Below, in pieces: positions 1 to 10,694 of a stretch of 64,000 nt of DNA. Positions within the stretch are counted from its first letter, which is position 1. Each line of letters begins with the position of its first letter. Source of the stretch: Selaginella moellendorffii (Eukaryota; Streptophyta; Lycopodiopsida; Selaginellales; Selaginellaceae); assembly GCF_000143415.4 (NCBI RefSeq), contig NW_003314317.1, positions 809,533 to 873,532 on the forward strand, given 5' to 3'. The notes beneath the pieces are model-generated. The model worked only from the letters and a program-made list of their open reading frames with translations. It had not been told where the DNA came from and did not search any database. The translations under genes were made by a program, and so were the position numbers.

Positions 1-3000
1 CGTGGATAGAACCGCCGTGGGGAGCTTGATGTTCACGTTGACGGATGGAGGCGCTGTCGGCGCAGGATATGCAAACAACGCGGGCTTCGCATCAGAGATG
101 ATGTCAAACTTCGGCATCCTCAGCTCGTGGTTGAGTCCGATGAATGCTGTTGGTGCGAAAGAGAGGCTGACGAAGTACGTCAGCGGGTACCAGTACCAAA
201 ACTGGGTGAAAACGGCCATCCCCACGACTGCCATCACCCGGTCGTGACCAGTTCGCGACTGCAGAGATATGGTCACATTCCTGCCTCCGGCATCTAGTAT
301 ACCATACGCCAGTATGGCTCCCATCTTGCTCATCGTGTCCTCGTGTTTGTCACTAACAATTTTGTCGAGTTGACGCCTGCGAGAGGAACATCACTTCTAA
401 GCGTTATACTGCAAATAGCTGACAAACCTGAAAACAGCAACGTGAGGCTCTCGGGCTTCGGTAGCCTGCATCAGAACCATCGCCATAGCCATAAGTGCTC
501 CCTGGCGAACAAAGTCCACAGCGTCTGACGTCAAAGGTTCCAGAAGCGAGATCGCCTCACTGGACGCAGTTCCAGCACAGGAGATTCCGACAGCCATAGC
601 CGCGCCGTAACGAACGTGAGCGTTGTACGACTCCGACAAAAGGGAGACAATTTTTGGAGTCTAAGAAAAAAAAGAAAAAGTTAGACGTCGTCATATGCAA
701 GAGAAATAGTGAATCTTACCTGAGTAGGATCAGAACATAGCACGAATCCAAGAGCCAAAACTGCTGCTCTTCGGACATCGTCACTCACGTCCGAAACGGC
801 AAAATGCAGCAGACGGCGGATAGCACTGTTGTTAGACGTGCCTCTATAAGCCAGAGCCAGGGCGTACATGCCACCATAGCGAAGAATAGGATCCTGATCC
901 CTTGTCATCTGCTCGATCAAAGTATCTGCTTCTTCTTCACGACCATAGACAACCAGCGCTATTCCAAGAGCCAGCCCCCTTATAATCTTCTCGTGTTGTG
1001 TATCGTGAGCATACGTGAGCATTTCTCCGGCTTTATCGCTGGCGCTTCCAACCATAAGCAGACCCATAGCAATCCCTGCCGCCTCGCCAGCGATGGCGCT
1101 GTCTGTATACAGTACATGTTTTATGTCTTCATAGATTTCATCGTCGGCAGTGCCCAGTGCGGCTAGTCCTAGTCCAAGACAAGCACCATGTTGGATCACC
1201 TGCATCACAAGTACCAAAACATTATTTACAAACGTCTTACTGAGAATGACGCTTACCTCATTGTTTGTTTTTCTCAAGCTTTCTAGTAAGAACGACTTGA
1301 TTCCTTCACCGTGGTTAGCATGTATTAGTCCTAAAGCGTAAAGAGCTCCACCTTCCGAGTATGGACTTCCCCCACCAGTCCCACCATCTTGAGGTAGATA
1401 TGGGGCCATTAAAGAGCGGCCCTGCTGCAAATGACCTCTGTGAATAACACCCAGCCCAGCCGTTGCACTAAACTTTGCCCAATTGGTGGCCCGACTCAGC
1501 CAATCCTAACAATATGCTCTTCAATCAGCCGCAGCATTAACAACAAAAAAAGAACGCTCACCAGATTATCGCGCAAAAACGTATCCACTGTTGTCCCCGC
1601 ATGCATCAAAGCATTGGAGTATATTGTAGCGCTGTGACAAACACTGTTTCTCGTTTCAACTGAATGCTTGATAGTCTTCAGAATAAGGAGGTCGGACCTG
1701 AAAACATAGCAGGCATAAGAATCGAGAAAGATAACAATGGTCTTACTTGTTACGGCTGTATAAAAACTGTAAAGTGAGATGGATAGGTGTTTCTCCAGAA
1801 AGAATGCCCTTCAATTTCCCCATCCTGTCGACATAGATATTATCCTGGGAATCCTCGACGTTAGTGGCTGCTTCTGCACTTGTTGAAACGTCCATCATTC
1901 CGTTTTGTTCTGTAGTTTCCGTATTTTCACCCCCGCCTGAACTACTTCCAGCCCGAGCCTCAGGCAAACGGTCCCTCACGTTTAGTAGGAACAGCTGATT
2001 CTCGTTTTCAAACAAATCGAAGGCGATCTGATAAGCCAAAAGTGCTTCGATCTGCCAATACGAGTAACAACTTCAGTATCAACGTTAACGGAAGCATTAT
2101 TACCTTGTCTCCTTTGATAAGCTTGTCAAGAATATTAGCGACAGTTTGAGGATCATTTAGAAACATTAGGCACTGGCAGACTGTGAGATAGTCCGGAGAA
2201 TGGAGCCCCTGATGCTGGTTTACAATTAAACGGAGAACCTAGTCAAAGAAAAGGAAGAAAAGATAGAAAAGGTTAGAGCTGAGTATGACAACACGGCTCG
2301 TTCACCTCTTGCCGAAACTCTCGCTTGTCAACATGAGTCCGAGCCAGCCGAAAGCAGTACGCAAGCATTCCTGGCACATTCTCACTCTTCCGGATGGCCT
2401 CCTGGAGTTTGTCAAGCCTTTGCGAGTCCAACGCCATGCCTATTGCTTGCTGATACTTTCTATCCTGCATGCACCTAAGACGACACACGGTAAAAAAAAT
2501 GATCAAAGACTCGCAGCAATGCCAGCTCACTTGTCAAGCATCCTTTCCACGATTGCAACAAGGCGAGGATCAATGGCGGTTGCCCCTTCCCCTTCTCGTG
2601 TTTTCCGAAGAGCGATATAGTGATCCAGGCATTTGGCTAAGAACAAAAGGATCAAACTCCATTCGCAGAAGGACGAGAAATAAAATTGCCATACCCACGA
2701 GTGTTCTGACATAGTCGGAGTCTTCCAGAACATCGAAGAGAGAGTTCGCACCTAGAGCGTAAGTTAGCGAGTCGTTGTGCTCGCCCAAATAATAGAACAC
2801 CTAGAAACCGGTGTTAGAAAATTCCGCAGCTTGTAGAAAAATTCGCTCACCTTGGAAGCCACAAGCGCAGCGAGCTCTCTCTGCTCAAAATACTCATCCT
2901 CGTAGAAGCTCTCGCTGCCAGGGCACAGGATTTGTGAGAGATCTAAACGTGAGCTACAAACGCTTACATAGTGGAAATGCTTGCCGAAATCTCGTGCCAG

Positions 3001-3107
3001 AAGGAATCCGCGAGAGAGTTGAGATTGTGCAGCGCGTATTTCTTGAGCTGCGGCTGCTGCTCCTGCAGCATCGCCAACAGGCCGCTCGCCGTGCTGGCGA
3101 CCGTCAT
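1..3107 (-). CDS. RPN2: 26S proteasome regulatory subunit RPN2 (PSMD1), partial at left edge
   Basis: Largest non-ATPase scaffold subunit of the 19S proteasome base; its proteasome/cyclosome (PC) repeats form a toroid that binds ubiquitin receptors. The minus strand encodes, over many short-intron exons, a protein that starts [18 protein letters not shown] (ATG at 3107), continues with an N-terminal helical region including SDYVRTLV and [19 protein letters not shown], and then PC repeats such as [35 protein letters not shown] and [13 protein letters not shown]. The leftmost exon holds the family's C-terminal block ([20 protein letters not shown]). An acidic Ser/Gly-rich linker lies near 1840-1960. 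Exon 1 (3107-2968), exon 2 (2914-2851) and the acceptor at 2800 fit GT-AG introns of about 50 bp. The last residues lie beyond the window. It is divergent from the CANIN gene over 62 bp. Confidence 0.95.
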
Positions 3108-3169
3108 CGTTGCTCCTCCCACCAAACCCTAGGGGATCCAAGAACCCTAAAAACACAATTTACTGCTAA
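3108..3169. promoter_or_regulatory. Very short bidirectional promoter with telo-box motifs
   Basis: Only 62 bp separate the start codons of RPN2 (minus) and the CANIN gene (plus). The interval holds AAACCCTA at about 3124-3131 and a second AACCCTAA about 20 bp on. This telo-box sequence is common upstream of plant housekeeping and replication-linked genes (established knowledge). No TATA box is seen, so both 5'UTRs must be very short or the transcripts must overlap head to head. Confidence 0.6.
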
Positions 3170-5151
3170 ATGTCCTTCCTCCGGGCCGATGATGCGGAGT
3201 GGATGCGCGAGCTGCCCGCGATCCCAAAGGCGCCGGCGGCCGCCACGACGCGATGCTTCGCGAGGTGAGGTCCCACATTTCTCTGGATCGATCGGCGCAT
3301 CGCGATTTCTTTTTGGATTGCCAGGCGCGGCAAAGTGATTCGGCTGGATGACCTCGTTGTGGACAACGATAAGGAGAAGCGGCAGAAGGAGCAAAAGAAG
3401 AAGCGGCGAGATGAGAGTAGCGAGAGCTCGGATGATGACGACGATGCCGCGACCGAGAGCCAGAAGAAGCTCGCGGCGCTCATCAAGAAATGCTCCGACG
3501 AGGTATGGGAGGGAAAGAAAAATTTCGTGGCTCTCACAAGAAATTCTTCCTGCGCAGCTGGGAGATGAATCCAGCATGAGAGATGCTCCAAAGTGGGGAG
3601 AGCAAGTTTTTGGAGCTCAGGTAATCTCACAAAGTTCTCTCTTTCTTTGTTCTTCTGTGCTAACTTTTTCTCTAAGCAGGATCTTCCAGTGAGTCGTCTC
3701 GAGCTGGAGTCTATCCAATGGCTATCACTGGCCTCAAGGACTTCGCGTAGGGACCAAGCTAGCGAGGACGACGGTATATTTTTTCCAAGTGTAAGCTAGT
3801 CATTCTATCGATATTCTTGCGTCCAGGGGAAGAGTTTTTGCTGGATCTCCTTACCGGACAGTGGATGTTGCCGCTCTTTCTTCACGGAAAATCGAGCCCA
3901 GCTCTTCTGCCATACATCTTTGACAAAAGTAAGCTTTTGTTTTGGCCAGTTTCTCTCACTGACGCCTTGAACAGTGACGTACTCTTCGAATACGCGCATC
4001 CAGCAAGCAGCCTGCTCACTGCTTTGCGAATACTTTCGTAAGCACGTAAATATCTGTTGTCTTGTGTTTTTCTCTTTGAAGCTATTATTTCTTTTTCCAG
4101 GGCGGTGAACTAGACTGGCACCCAGATTTTGTTCGGGTTCTTCGTTGTTATGGCTATCAAGACGCTACTCCTCAGGCTTCAGGTCTGATCCTGCCCCTTT
4201 GATAATAAGTTAAAGAAAGCGATGTACAGATCCCGCGGGAGCAATTGGACCACCTACAAATTTTTCATATGTTCTAGAGTTCTTGGCGGTTTTGTCTCGA
4301 TCAAGGTGAAATCTCTTGTCCTTGATCCAGCTCTCGTCTTACTGACGCGTTTTTATTCATCAGTTTCTTGCAGAAGTCGGAACCTGAGAATTATATTTTC
4401 ATCTTGGCACGGTGTTTGCTGGATAGGAAGCTCCTTCCTTTTTTCTCCTCGATCCAAGACTGCATCGCTCTTCTTGTCAACTACTTAACCGAGGATGAGT
4501 GGACGTTTTGCCTACCGAGGCTCGCACACTCGCTTGCAAGGTCTGGAAAAAATTATATCCATCTCTCTAAAGTTCTAACACTTGCGAGTTTGCACGATCC
4601 AGAGTTAGCAAAGAGCTCGTGAACGTCCTCCACGTAACCAGAAAGCTACGGGGTGCTCGCAAACGGATACAGCAGCTTCGAAGGGAAATATCCTTCGAGC
4701 TCTTGTCAATGACAAACAATGAGGTATTCATCCTGCAAATTATACAAGAGAATACAAGAAAACTGACCATACAGCTTTCGCGTTCTCCAGCTTGAAAGGC
4801 AGCCAAAACAGGTGATCTTCGCACTGGAAGGCTACGATCTAAAAGACAGTGTGGATTTCGTCCAGCTCTATTACCATATGGAGTTGGTTGATATGTGGCT
4901 GAGATATGATCCATCATTTAAGTCCGACGAGGAAGCCTTTAGCACTTGGATGTCTCTTTTGAGAGGCTTTTCCTTGCGGATCTTTTGTGGAGACTATCGA
5001 ACTTTCGCCAACAAGGTTCTGCTTCTTGGGCATTTCTCTACATTTTTCTCTTCGTCGTTCTTCGTTTTTTTTTTTTTTTCCTGCGCAGGTCCGAAATCGA
5101 GCAGCATTCCTCGTCTCAATCTATTCGGAGAAATCAAGTTCTACTTCGTGA
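3170..5151 (+). CDS. CANIN-domain protein, SLF2/NSE6 (plant ASAP1)-like SMC5/6 cofactor
   Basis: Twelve exons joined at GT-AG sites give a continuous 441-residue frame: 3170-3264, 3325-3502, 3558-3620, 3680-3773, 3827-3928, 3975-4037, 4114-4182, 4230-4305, 4364-4540, 4603-4723, 4791-5015, 5089-5151. The N-terminus is charged (lysine-rich, then SSESSDDDDDAA). The middle shows the pattern I associate with the 'coiled-coil SMC6 and NSE5 interacting' domain: a helical block (LLDLLTGQWMLPLF), a W-HPDFVRVLRCYG segment, then NYIFILARCLLDRKLLPFF, LLVNYLTEDEW and a basic helix LRGARKRIQQLRREISFELL. By family knowledge such proteins tether the SMC5/6 complex in DNA repair; plant ASAP1 is the NSE6 counterpart. 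Assignment rests on pattern only, and two acceptors (4113, 4602) were chosen to keep the frame open. Pieces of this gene recur at about 5.4, 9.1-9.65, 11.6-12.2 and 14.6 kb. Confidence 0.65.
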
Positions 5152-5404
5152 TTTAAATCTGTGATCTTCACTAGAGAAGAATTCATTTTTGTGGAGCTAT
5201 CACGCGGAGAAGTAAATCTCCACGTTTTTGTGAATGCCTTCAAAAATTGAAGAAACTTCTTGAGTCTCTAAATTGGATTTTCCTTATTATTCTATCGTGC
5301 CCAGTTGTAGTTTGCTGGGAAGTATTTAGCCAAGCAAAAACGAGCTAGGGTCAGCCGCATTGGTCAAGCAAATTGCTGACCGAGATGGTCAATATGTCAT
5401 GAAG

Positions 5405-5545
5405 CGTCGGAAAAAAAAAAACAAGAAAAAAAAAAAAGGACGCAGAGAAATGCACAAAACTAGAAAAGTTCGACAAAAGATCTGCAAGGAGAAACCTTTG
5501 AAAAGAGACATCCAAGTGTTAAAGGCTTCCTCATCGGACTCAAAC
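5405..5545 (-). repeat. Inverted fragment of the CANIN gene's exon 11 and intron 11
   Basis: Read on the minus strand, this stretch repeats 4918-5085 of the CANIN gene: the part encoding SDEEAFSTWMSLL, the following exon end and the pyrimidine-rich intron. There are scattered differences and a small deletion around the exon end. It lies about 260 bp past the gene's stop codon, so a transcript extending this far could fold back on exon 11. The plus-strand open frame here is lysine-rich only because it reads the pyrimidine tract backwards, and I do not call it a gene. Confidence 0.7.
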
Positions 5546-5655
5546 AATATCAACTAGGCGATAGAGTTGAACGCTCTGATATGTCATAAAAATGTGGTGT
5601 TCCCGTTAGGGCAGCCGGTAGCAGCTCTTTTCTTCACGGTCTTCGTGAGCAGCCA

Positions 5656-7083
5656 ATGGTCCCCGAGCCCACTCATAGCAGAGGCGAGGACGGCGAGAAG
5701 CTCGAGGAGGCATGGCGTATCGCCATGGATTTGTTCCTCGAGTGGGACGAGGAGCTCCCACTCGCCTGGAAAGCTTTTCTCCAGTACCCCAAGCCGCTGC
5801 CACAGCTCCCCCAGCAAGTCATCGACACATACCCCGCCGTCTCTCCGCCGCCACTCCCCGAGCTCTGCCCGCTCGACTTCGAGATGCGCTGCTGGGGTTC
5901 CTTCAAGCACGACATGGATCGCTGGCTGGACGAGCAGCCGGACGACGAGCAACGCCTGGCTCCGCCACCTTGTCCCGCATCAAACTTCCGCGACGTCCTG
6001 AGCTCCATGCTCCATATGTCTGGACAGATCGAAGGCGTCTGCTGCGCGGCTCTGGGATGCTACCCCGACTTCATGAACCGAGATCGTTCTTGTGATTCTG
6101 GGCGTAGGATGCGGCTGGTTGGCGTCATGGCCATGGAGATCGATGCTGCGACACTGGAGATTCAAGTTGCGCGGCTATACTCCTATATGCTGCTCACCGA
6201 TTGCTACTTCGGCCTTGTCTCGTGCTACACCCAGACCTTTGCTTGCAAGAGGCTGCCGGGGTTGGAGAGATGCGTGTGGGTCTCGCCTCCAGTTCTCTCC
6301 GACAGTGGCGACGCGCTCAAGGCCTGTGCTTTTGTGGCTTCGCTGAGCCAGAGCTTTTCTCTTGGAGAAACTCCAACTCTCCCAGAGCTCCGAGTTCCAA
6401 CGTACTGCAACTTCTTCTTTGCGAGCAGCACGGGGCCTCGCCCGTTTGATCGCGCGCCGATCCTTGCAAGGCTCCGGGTGCTGGGGAAGGAGCTGAGTGT
6501 CGCAAACATGGACAAGCTCGTCGAGGGGCTTGCATGGCTGGATGAGATCGTGGGGCGAATGGAGCAGCCTTCGTTCTTTTCGCACACTCGGGGAAGGATC
6601 ACAGCTATGGGGGTGTATAAGGGCGAGTTCGTGCTTGTCAAGTTCCGGGATCTCTCAAACAGCCGGTTCAAGGACACGGACTCGTACCTCCGGAAGTTCT
6701 TGCGCGAGGTGGACGTGTATATGAGGCTGCGCGAGTTGCAAGGCGAAGTGATCCCCGAGCTGCTCCAGTATGGATTCATCAGGGGGGCGATGGTGTGCTT
6801 TGTGGTCATCACGGACCACGGCCGCGCCGTGAGAATGAAACCATGGGAGCAGCGTTTCTACAATGGTCCCGAGCTGTGGGAGCACAAGAGTAGCATGGTG
6901 AAGTCGTGCTTGCGCAGGGTTCATGCTCTCGGGGTGCACTTTGGGGGAGAGCCCCTGTGGCTGAAAAGCGATCGAGGGAGTGAGTATATACTCATTACTA
7001 TGTCGCATGGTTTTGTGGATGGTGATCGTGCCGGCATGGCCAAGGATATTGAGTTCGTTAACAAGGTATACCCTCAGCCATGA
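5656..7083 (+). CDS. Unrecognised protein with degenerate kinase-like C-terminus
   Basis: A single uninterrupted 475-codon frame, GC-rich and codon-biased like the neighbouring genes. I do not recognise the N-terminal 300 residues; they are rich in Trp and Pro (LFLEWDEELPLAW) and contain several Cys. From about residue 320 the sequence resembles a protein kinase-like fold: a beta-strand pair ending YKGEFVLVKFRD (lysine in the VAIK position), an acidic helix FLREVDVYMRLRELQG (candidate alpha-C Glu), a hinge VCFVVITDHGRAV, and RVHALGVHFGG where an active kinase would have the HRD loop. No HRD or DFG triad is evident, so it would be a pseudokinase or a distant non-protein-kinase member. The start is the first ATG of the frame. 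It is probably a lineage-specific gene. Confidence 0.6.
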   Translation: MVPEPTHSRGEDGEKLEEAWRIAMDLFLEWDEELPLAWKAFLQYPKPLPQLPQQVIDTYPAVSPPPLPELCPLDFEMRCWGSFKHDMDRWLDEQPDDEQRLAPPPCPASNFRDVLSSMLHMSGQIEGVCCAALGCYPDFMNRDRSCDSGRRMRLVGVMAMEIDAATLEIQVARLYSYMLLTDCYFGLVSCYTQTFACKRLPGLERCVWVSPPVLSDSGDALKACAFVASLSQSFSLGETPTLPELRVPTYCNFFFASSTGPRPFDRAPILARLRVLGKELSVANMDKLVEGLAWLDEIVGRMEQPSFFSHTRGRITAMGVYKGEFVLVKFRDLSNSRFKDTDSYLRKFLREVDVYMRLRELQGEVIPELLQYGFIRGAMVCFVVITDHGRAVRMKPWEQRFYNGPELWEHKSSMVKSCLRRVHALGVHFGGEPLWLKSDRGSEYILITMSHGFVDGDRAGMAKDIEFVNKVYPQP

Positions 7084-7254
7084 GAGTACTCAGACTGTTT
7101 TGCGAGATTTATAAGCTCATAAACTATATGCCGGATCCTAGTCAATTAAAAGTCAAAAAAGTCAAATAAAGTCAATGAAAATTTTAAAAAATCCACCTTT
7201 TGGAGTCTTTATCGAGTTTGATATTGATTCGAACGTTTAATAATTATTTCAAAT

Positions 7255-9021
7255 TTAAATATTCAAAAAGAGCGCACTTAGTGATACTTCATCGGCCACG
7301 AAAGGCATTGTTGCAGCAAGCTCCATGGCCTCCTCGACACGCCCTGCCCTCGCAAGCACGTCCACGTATCGATTGAAGTGCTCGCGGCTGGCCTGAATGC
7401 CCCCATCCCCTTGCATCGACGCCACACACTGCGCCGCCTCCTCCACAAGCCCGGCGTGGGCAAATGCCGCCAACGCACTCAGGTAGCTTGCGCCGCTAGG
7501 GCTCCATCCCTCGAGCTCCATCGCTCGCAAAGCGCTCACGCAAAGATCCACCCGGCCATTGCGCGCATATCCCTCGATCATCGCGTTCCAGGAGGTGAGA
7601 TCGTGGCGAAACTGGAGCCCGGAAAAGAGCCGCTCCGCCGTGTCAAAATGCCCATTCGCGGCACTTGCGACGATCATTGCGTTTGCGGCAGCCGCGTCTC
7701 TGTGAGGCATTCGAGAGAAGAAATTCACCGCCTCTTCCCACGACTTACTCTCGCCAAATCCTGCGATCATGGTGTTCCACGACACAATGTTTCTATCTCT
7801 CATCTCATCAAACAAATCTTTGGCTTTGTGCATATCTCCCCTCTCGGCTAATGCCGCTAGCATCATATTCCAACACACTGTCGGCGCACGCTCCTTGATC
7901 CCCTCGAATATCCTCTCCGCGCCGTACGCGTCGCCATGGCGGAGATATGCTTGGACCAGCGTGGTCTCGGCCACCGCGTCCCGTACGGGCATCTGATTGA
8001 ACACCCACTGGGCTTGCGCCACGCGTCCGGCTAGAGCATATACCGAGAGCATCGCCTTCCACGCCACGATATTCCACTGGGGCATCCGCGCGTGTGTGTT
8101 CCTGGCGGATTCCACGCGGCCGTGGTGAGCGAATGAGGGGATCATCGCCGCCCAGCAAACAAGATCCCGGCACGGCAATGCATCGAAGAGCTCCTTGGCG
8201 CGGATCAATCGGCTGGACAGCGCAGTTGCGACGATGACACAGGTCCAGGGCGCGGCTCCCTGCTGCGGCATTCGCTCGATAATCCCCTCCGCTCGATCGA
8301 TCCTGCCACCGCCCGCCAGCGCCGCGACGATCGCGTTCCAGGCGGCGGGATTTCGCTGCGGCATCGCGTCGAAAATCTCCATGGCCAGCTCCGGCAACGC
8401 GCTCTTTGCGACAAGATCCATCATCGCCGTCCAGGAAACAGTGCTGCGCTCCGGCATCGAGTGGAAGATGGCGCTGGCGCGGTCGAAATCCCCGGTGACG
8501 GCATAGGCCTGGAAGATCGAGTTCCAGGACACGAGATCCTGCGCGGGCATCCTCAAGAACATATCAGCGGCCGTTTCCATCCGGCCAGCGCTGGCGAATG
8601 CCGTGATCATCGTCGTCCAGGAGACGATATTTCGCCCTGGCATCGATAGAAACGCTTGCTCCGCGTGATCGACGCAGCTGCCATGCGAGAAGGCGAGGAT
8701 CAGAGCGTTCCAAGACGCGACGCTCGGGTCGGGGATCTGATCAAACAGCCACATTGCATTCTCCATTTGCCCTTTCCAGGCAAATGCCGCAAGGAGGGAG
8801 TTCCAAGACACCGAGTCTCTCTGGGGCATCTTGTCCAGAAACTCTCTGGCGGTGTCTAAGAAACCTAGCTTCGCGTATGCTGTGATCATAGAGTTCCAGG
8901 ATACCTCGTTACGGAGCTCCATGGAATCAAAGAGGGATTTGGACCACTGGAGATTCCCGCTTTGGGCATATGACGTTAGGAGAATATTCAATGCCTTTGT
9001 GCTGCGCCTATGTCCCAGCAT
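7255..9021 (-). CDS. Pentatricopeptide repeat protein, S-motif rich, no DYW domain
   Basis: The open frame is intronless and encodes a run of about 17 roughly 31-residue repeats of the form VSWNSMITAYAKLGFLDTA...F..MP.R, typical of the plant PLS class whose members bind organelle RNA for editing, splicing or stabilisation. The first ATG is at 9021 (588 residues); the frame is open upstream to about 9081 but begins there without an ATG. The C-terminus ends in a short E-like piece (MPFVADEVSLSALFLNI) with no E+ or DYW deaminase domain. No clear organelle transit peptide is present, consistent with loss of the original 5' end: the sequence just upstream is derived from the 3' region of the CANIN gene. 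It may therefore be N-terminally truncated, or it may use upstream spliced exons. A decayed copy lies at 12.2-13.5 kb. Confidence 0.8.
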   Translation of the reverse strand: MLGHRRSTKALNILLTSYAQSGNLQWSKSLFDSMELRNEVSWNSMITAYAKLGFLDTAREFLDKMPQRDSVSWNSLLAAFAWKGQMENAMWLFDQIPDPSVASWNALILAFSHGSCVDHAEQAFLSMPGRNIVSWTTMITAFASAGRMETAADMFLRMPAQDLVSWNSIFQAYAVTGDFDRASAIFHSMPERSTVSWTAMMDLVAKSALPELAMEIFDAMPQRNPAAWNAIVAALAGGGRIDRAEGIIERMPQQGAAPWTCVIVATALSSRLIRAKELFDALPCRDLVCWAAMIPSFAHHGRVESARNTHARMPQWNIVAWKAMLSVYALAGRVAQAQWVFNQMPVRDAVAETTLVQAYLRHGDAYGAERIFEGIKERAPTVCWNMMLAALAERGDMHKAKDLFDEMRDRNIVSWNTMIAGFGESKSWEEAVNFFSRMPHRDAAAANAMIVASAANGHFDTAERLFSGLQFRHDLTSWNAMIEGYARNGRVDLCVSALRAMELEGWSPSGASYLSALAAFAHAGLVEEAAQCVASMQGDGGIQASREHFNRYVDVLARAGRVEEAMELAATMPFVADEVSLSALFLNI

Positions 9022-9645
9022 TGGATTTTCATTGAGTGAAAAAGCGTTGAGGATTTCCTTCTCCGTGTGATAGCTCCGCAAAAATCAAACAATGAATTCT
9101 TCTCTACCAAAAACCACAGATTTAAATGAGTTTGATTTTTCCGAATAGATTGAAACGAGGAATGCTGCTCGATTTCGGACCTGCCCAGGAGAGAAGAAAA
9201 GAAAAACGACGAGAAGCATGTAAGACGCAGAGAAATGCAAAAACCCTGTTGGCGAAAGTTCGATAGTCTCCACAAAAGATCCCTTTTTTCCTCATCGATC
9301 ATATCTCAAAACCAGCTCTATACCTGGACGAAATCCACAGTCTTTAAGATCGTAGCCTTCCAGTGCGAAGATCATCAGTGTTAAAACTCTAGAAAGCTGG
9401 AAATAATTTCTCAGACCTTGCAAGCGAGTGTGCGAGCACTCATCCTCGGTTAAGTAGTTGACAAGAAGCAGGATGCAGTATTAAATCGAGGAGAAAAAAC
9501 GGAAGATGAAACTATAGTTCTCAGGTTCCGACTTCTGCAAGAAACTGATGAATCAAAACTAATAGAGAGAATTACTAGTTTACAGTTCGGAAAAAATACG
9601 CCATCGTCCTCTAGCACGAAAAAAAGAAAACTTTGAGATTACCTC
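9022..9645 (-). pseudogene. CANIN-gene fragment fused to the 5' side of the PPR gene
   Basis: On the minus strand this repeats, with internal deletions, the CANIN gene from its intron 3 (the GTAATCTCACAAAG donor region) through exon 9 (KSEPENY...), exon 11 (DYRTFA), exon 12 (VRNRAAFLVSIYSEKS) and the 3'UTR up to the PPR coding start. Most of exons 4-8 and part of exon 11 are missing and frames are broken. The same deletions occur in the copy at 11.6-12.2 kb, so the chimera formed once and was then duplicated. Confidence 0.75.
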
Positions 9646-10195
9646 ACCTTTCAAAGAAATTCCTCTAGGAGCACTACGAGGACAAACTAAATGCCGTTGA
9701 TTTTATAGTGCTCATAGAGGAAATCCTTTGGAAGACCTAGCGTGGTTACTTTAATGACATTTAATTAGAGTTGGAGAATTAACTTTATGGCTCTGGGGCA
9801 AGAAGATCACAGTTGTCTGGGTCTCTTTGAGCTTCACAATAGGCCTACGAAGAGAGGGAAATAAAAGACGCCAGTCATTCTCAATCCAGACAGAAGCTCC
9901 AGCAGGCAAGCTTCTTCTTGGGAACTCACTGGAAACTTTCAAGGAATCTGCAATGAGCTTGCAATCCCTTGGTCACTGGTTCTGGACCTGGAAGAATCCC
10001 CACTCCTCGCATATCCTCTTTCGTTGGAGCTCCAAGACCTCGGGAGCCTAGCAAGATCGATCAGTGGACTTCCAGCATCACAAACCATTTCTTCCAGTTC
10101 CAGGCAAAGAGATTAGAGATAGAGAGAGGAAAAGCTTGTGAAAGAACTACACGAAGCAAAGGTATGGTGGTCGCGAGCTCTAAATTGACTTGATC
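9646..10195 (-). pseudogene. 2-oxoglutarate dioxygenase fragment (minus copy of chimera)
   Basis: Reading leftward from about 10195: 5'UTR and exon 1 of the dioxygenase at 20.2 kb (region LELR..RIGEI...EEWGFFQ...LKVSSEFF), joined after PAGVS to the last part of its intron 1, then exon 2 (KETQTT). Frameshifts and deletions are visible. At 9651-9733 exon 2 sequence is present in both orientations as an imperfect foldback around ATGAGCACTA. The fragment continues directly into the CANIN fragment. Confidence 0.75.
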
Positions 10196-10432
10196 AAGAG
10201 AGAAAGAGATAAAGAAAGTATGCATATAGATTGTTCATTGGAAGAAATACATTTAGTAACTTTGATCCACATTATGCAGTTGATATAAATATTACTCAAA
10301 TTTATGACTTAAAAGTTTGTAACTATAATTAATAACCAACATTTTAGTCATTACATAAAAGTTATAAATTGCAACTCTAACTAGTAACATATATGAAATT
10401 ATCTAGTTTTAAAGTATATATTGTTAAACTGC

Positions 10433-10436
<4 letters not shown>

Positions 10437-10477
<41 letters not shown>
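10437..10477. repeat. (TA)n microsatellite in AT-rich spacer
   Basis: About 20 TA units. It sits close to the centre of symmetry between the two oppositely oriented dioxygenase-CANIN-PPR blocks. The surrounding 10,200-10,690 is AT-rich with no gene. Confidence 0.9.
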
Positions 10478-10480
<3 letters not shown>

Positions 10481-10694
10481 AAAGATTAACTCTATTTTTC
10501 AACTAAATTTTGTATAAATATACAAGTTATCACAAATTACAACATAAACTAAAGCCAATTTTCTAAGTTTATAGCAAGTAATTAAAATTTACAATTAAAT
10601 TTAAAAAACACAAATAATTTATTAAAAAAATCATTATAATACTTTGTTTAGTAACAAATGGACAGAATTTTTGTAATTTTGTATAAATTACTAA

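Noticed and set aside
3104-3630. Long minus-strand ORFs (154-157 codons) opposite the CANIN gene start
   Set aside because: They are antisense shadows of the Lys/Asp/Ser-rich first exons; their Leu/Ser-rich composition comes from the complementary strand.
5360-5557. Lysine-rich 65-codon ORF
   Set aside because: It is the reverse of the CANIN gene's exon 11 and pyrimidine-rich intron, so the lysine content is a by-product of the inverted copy.
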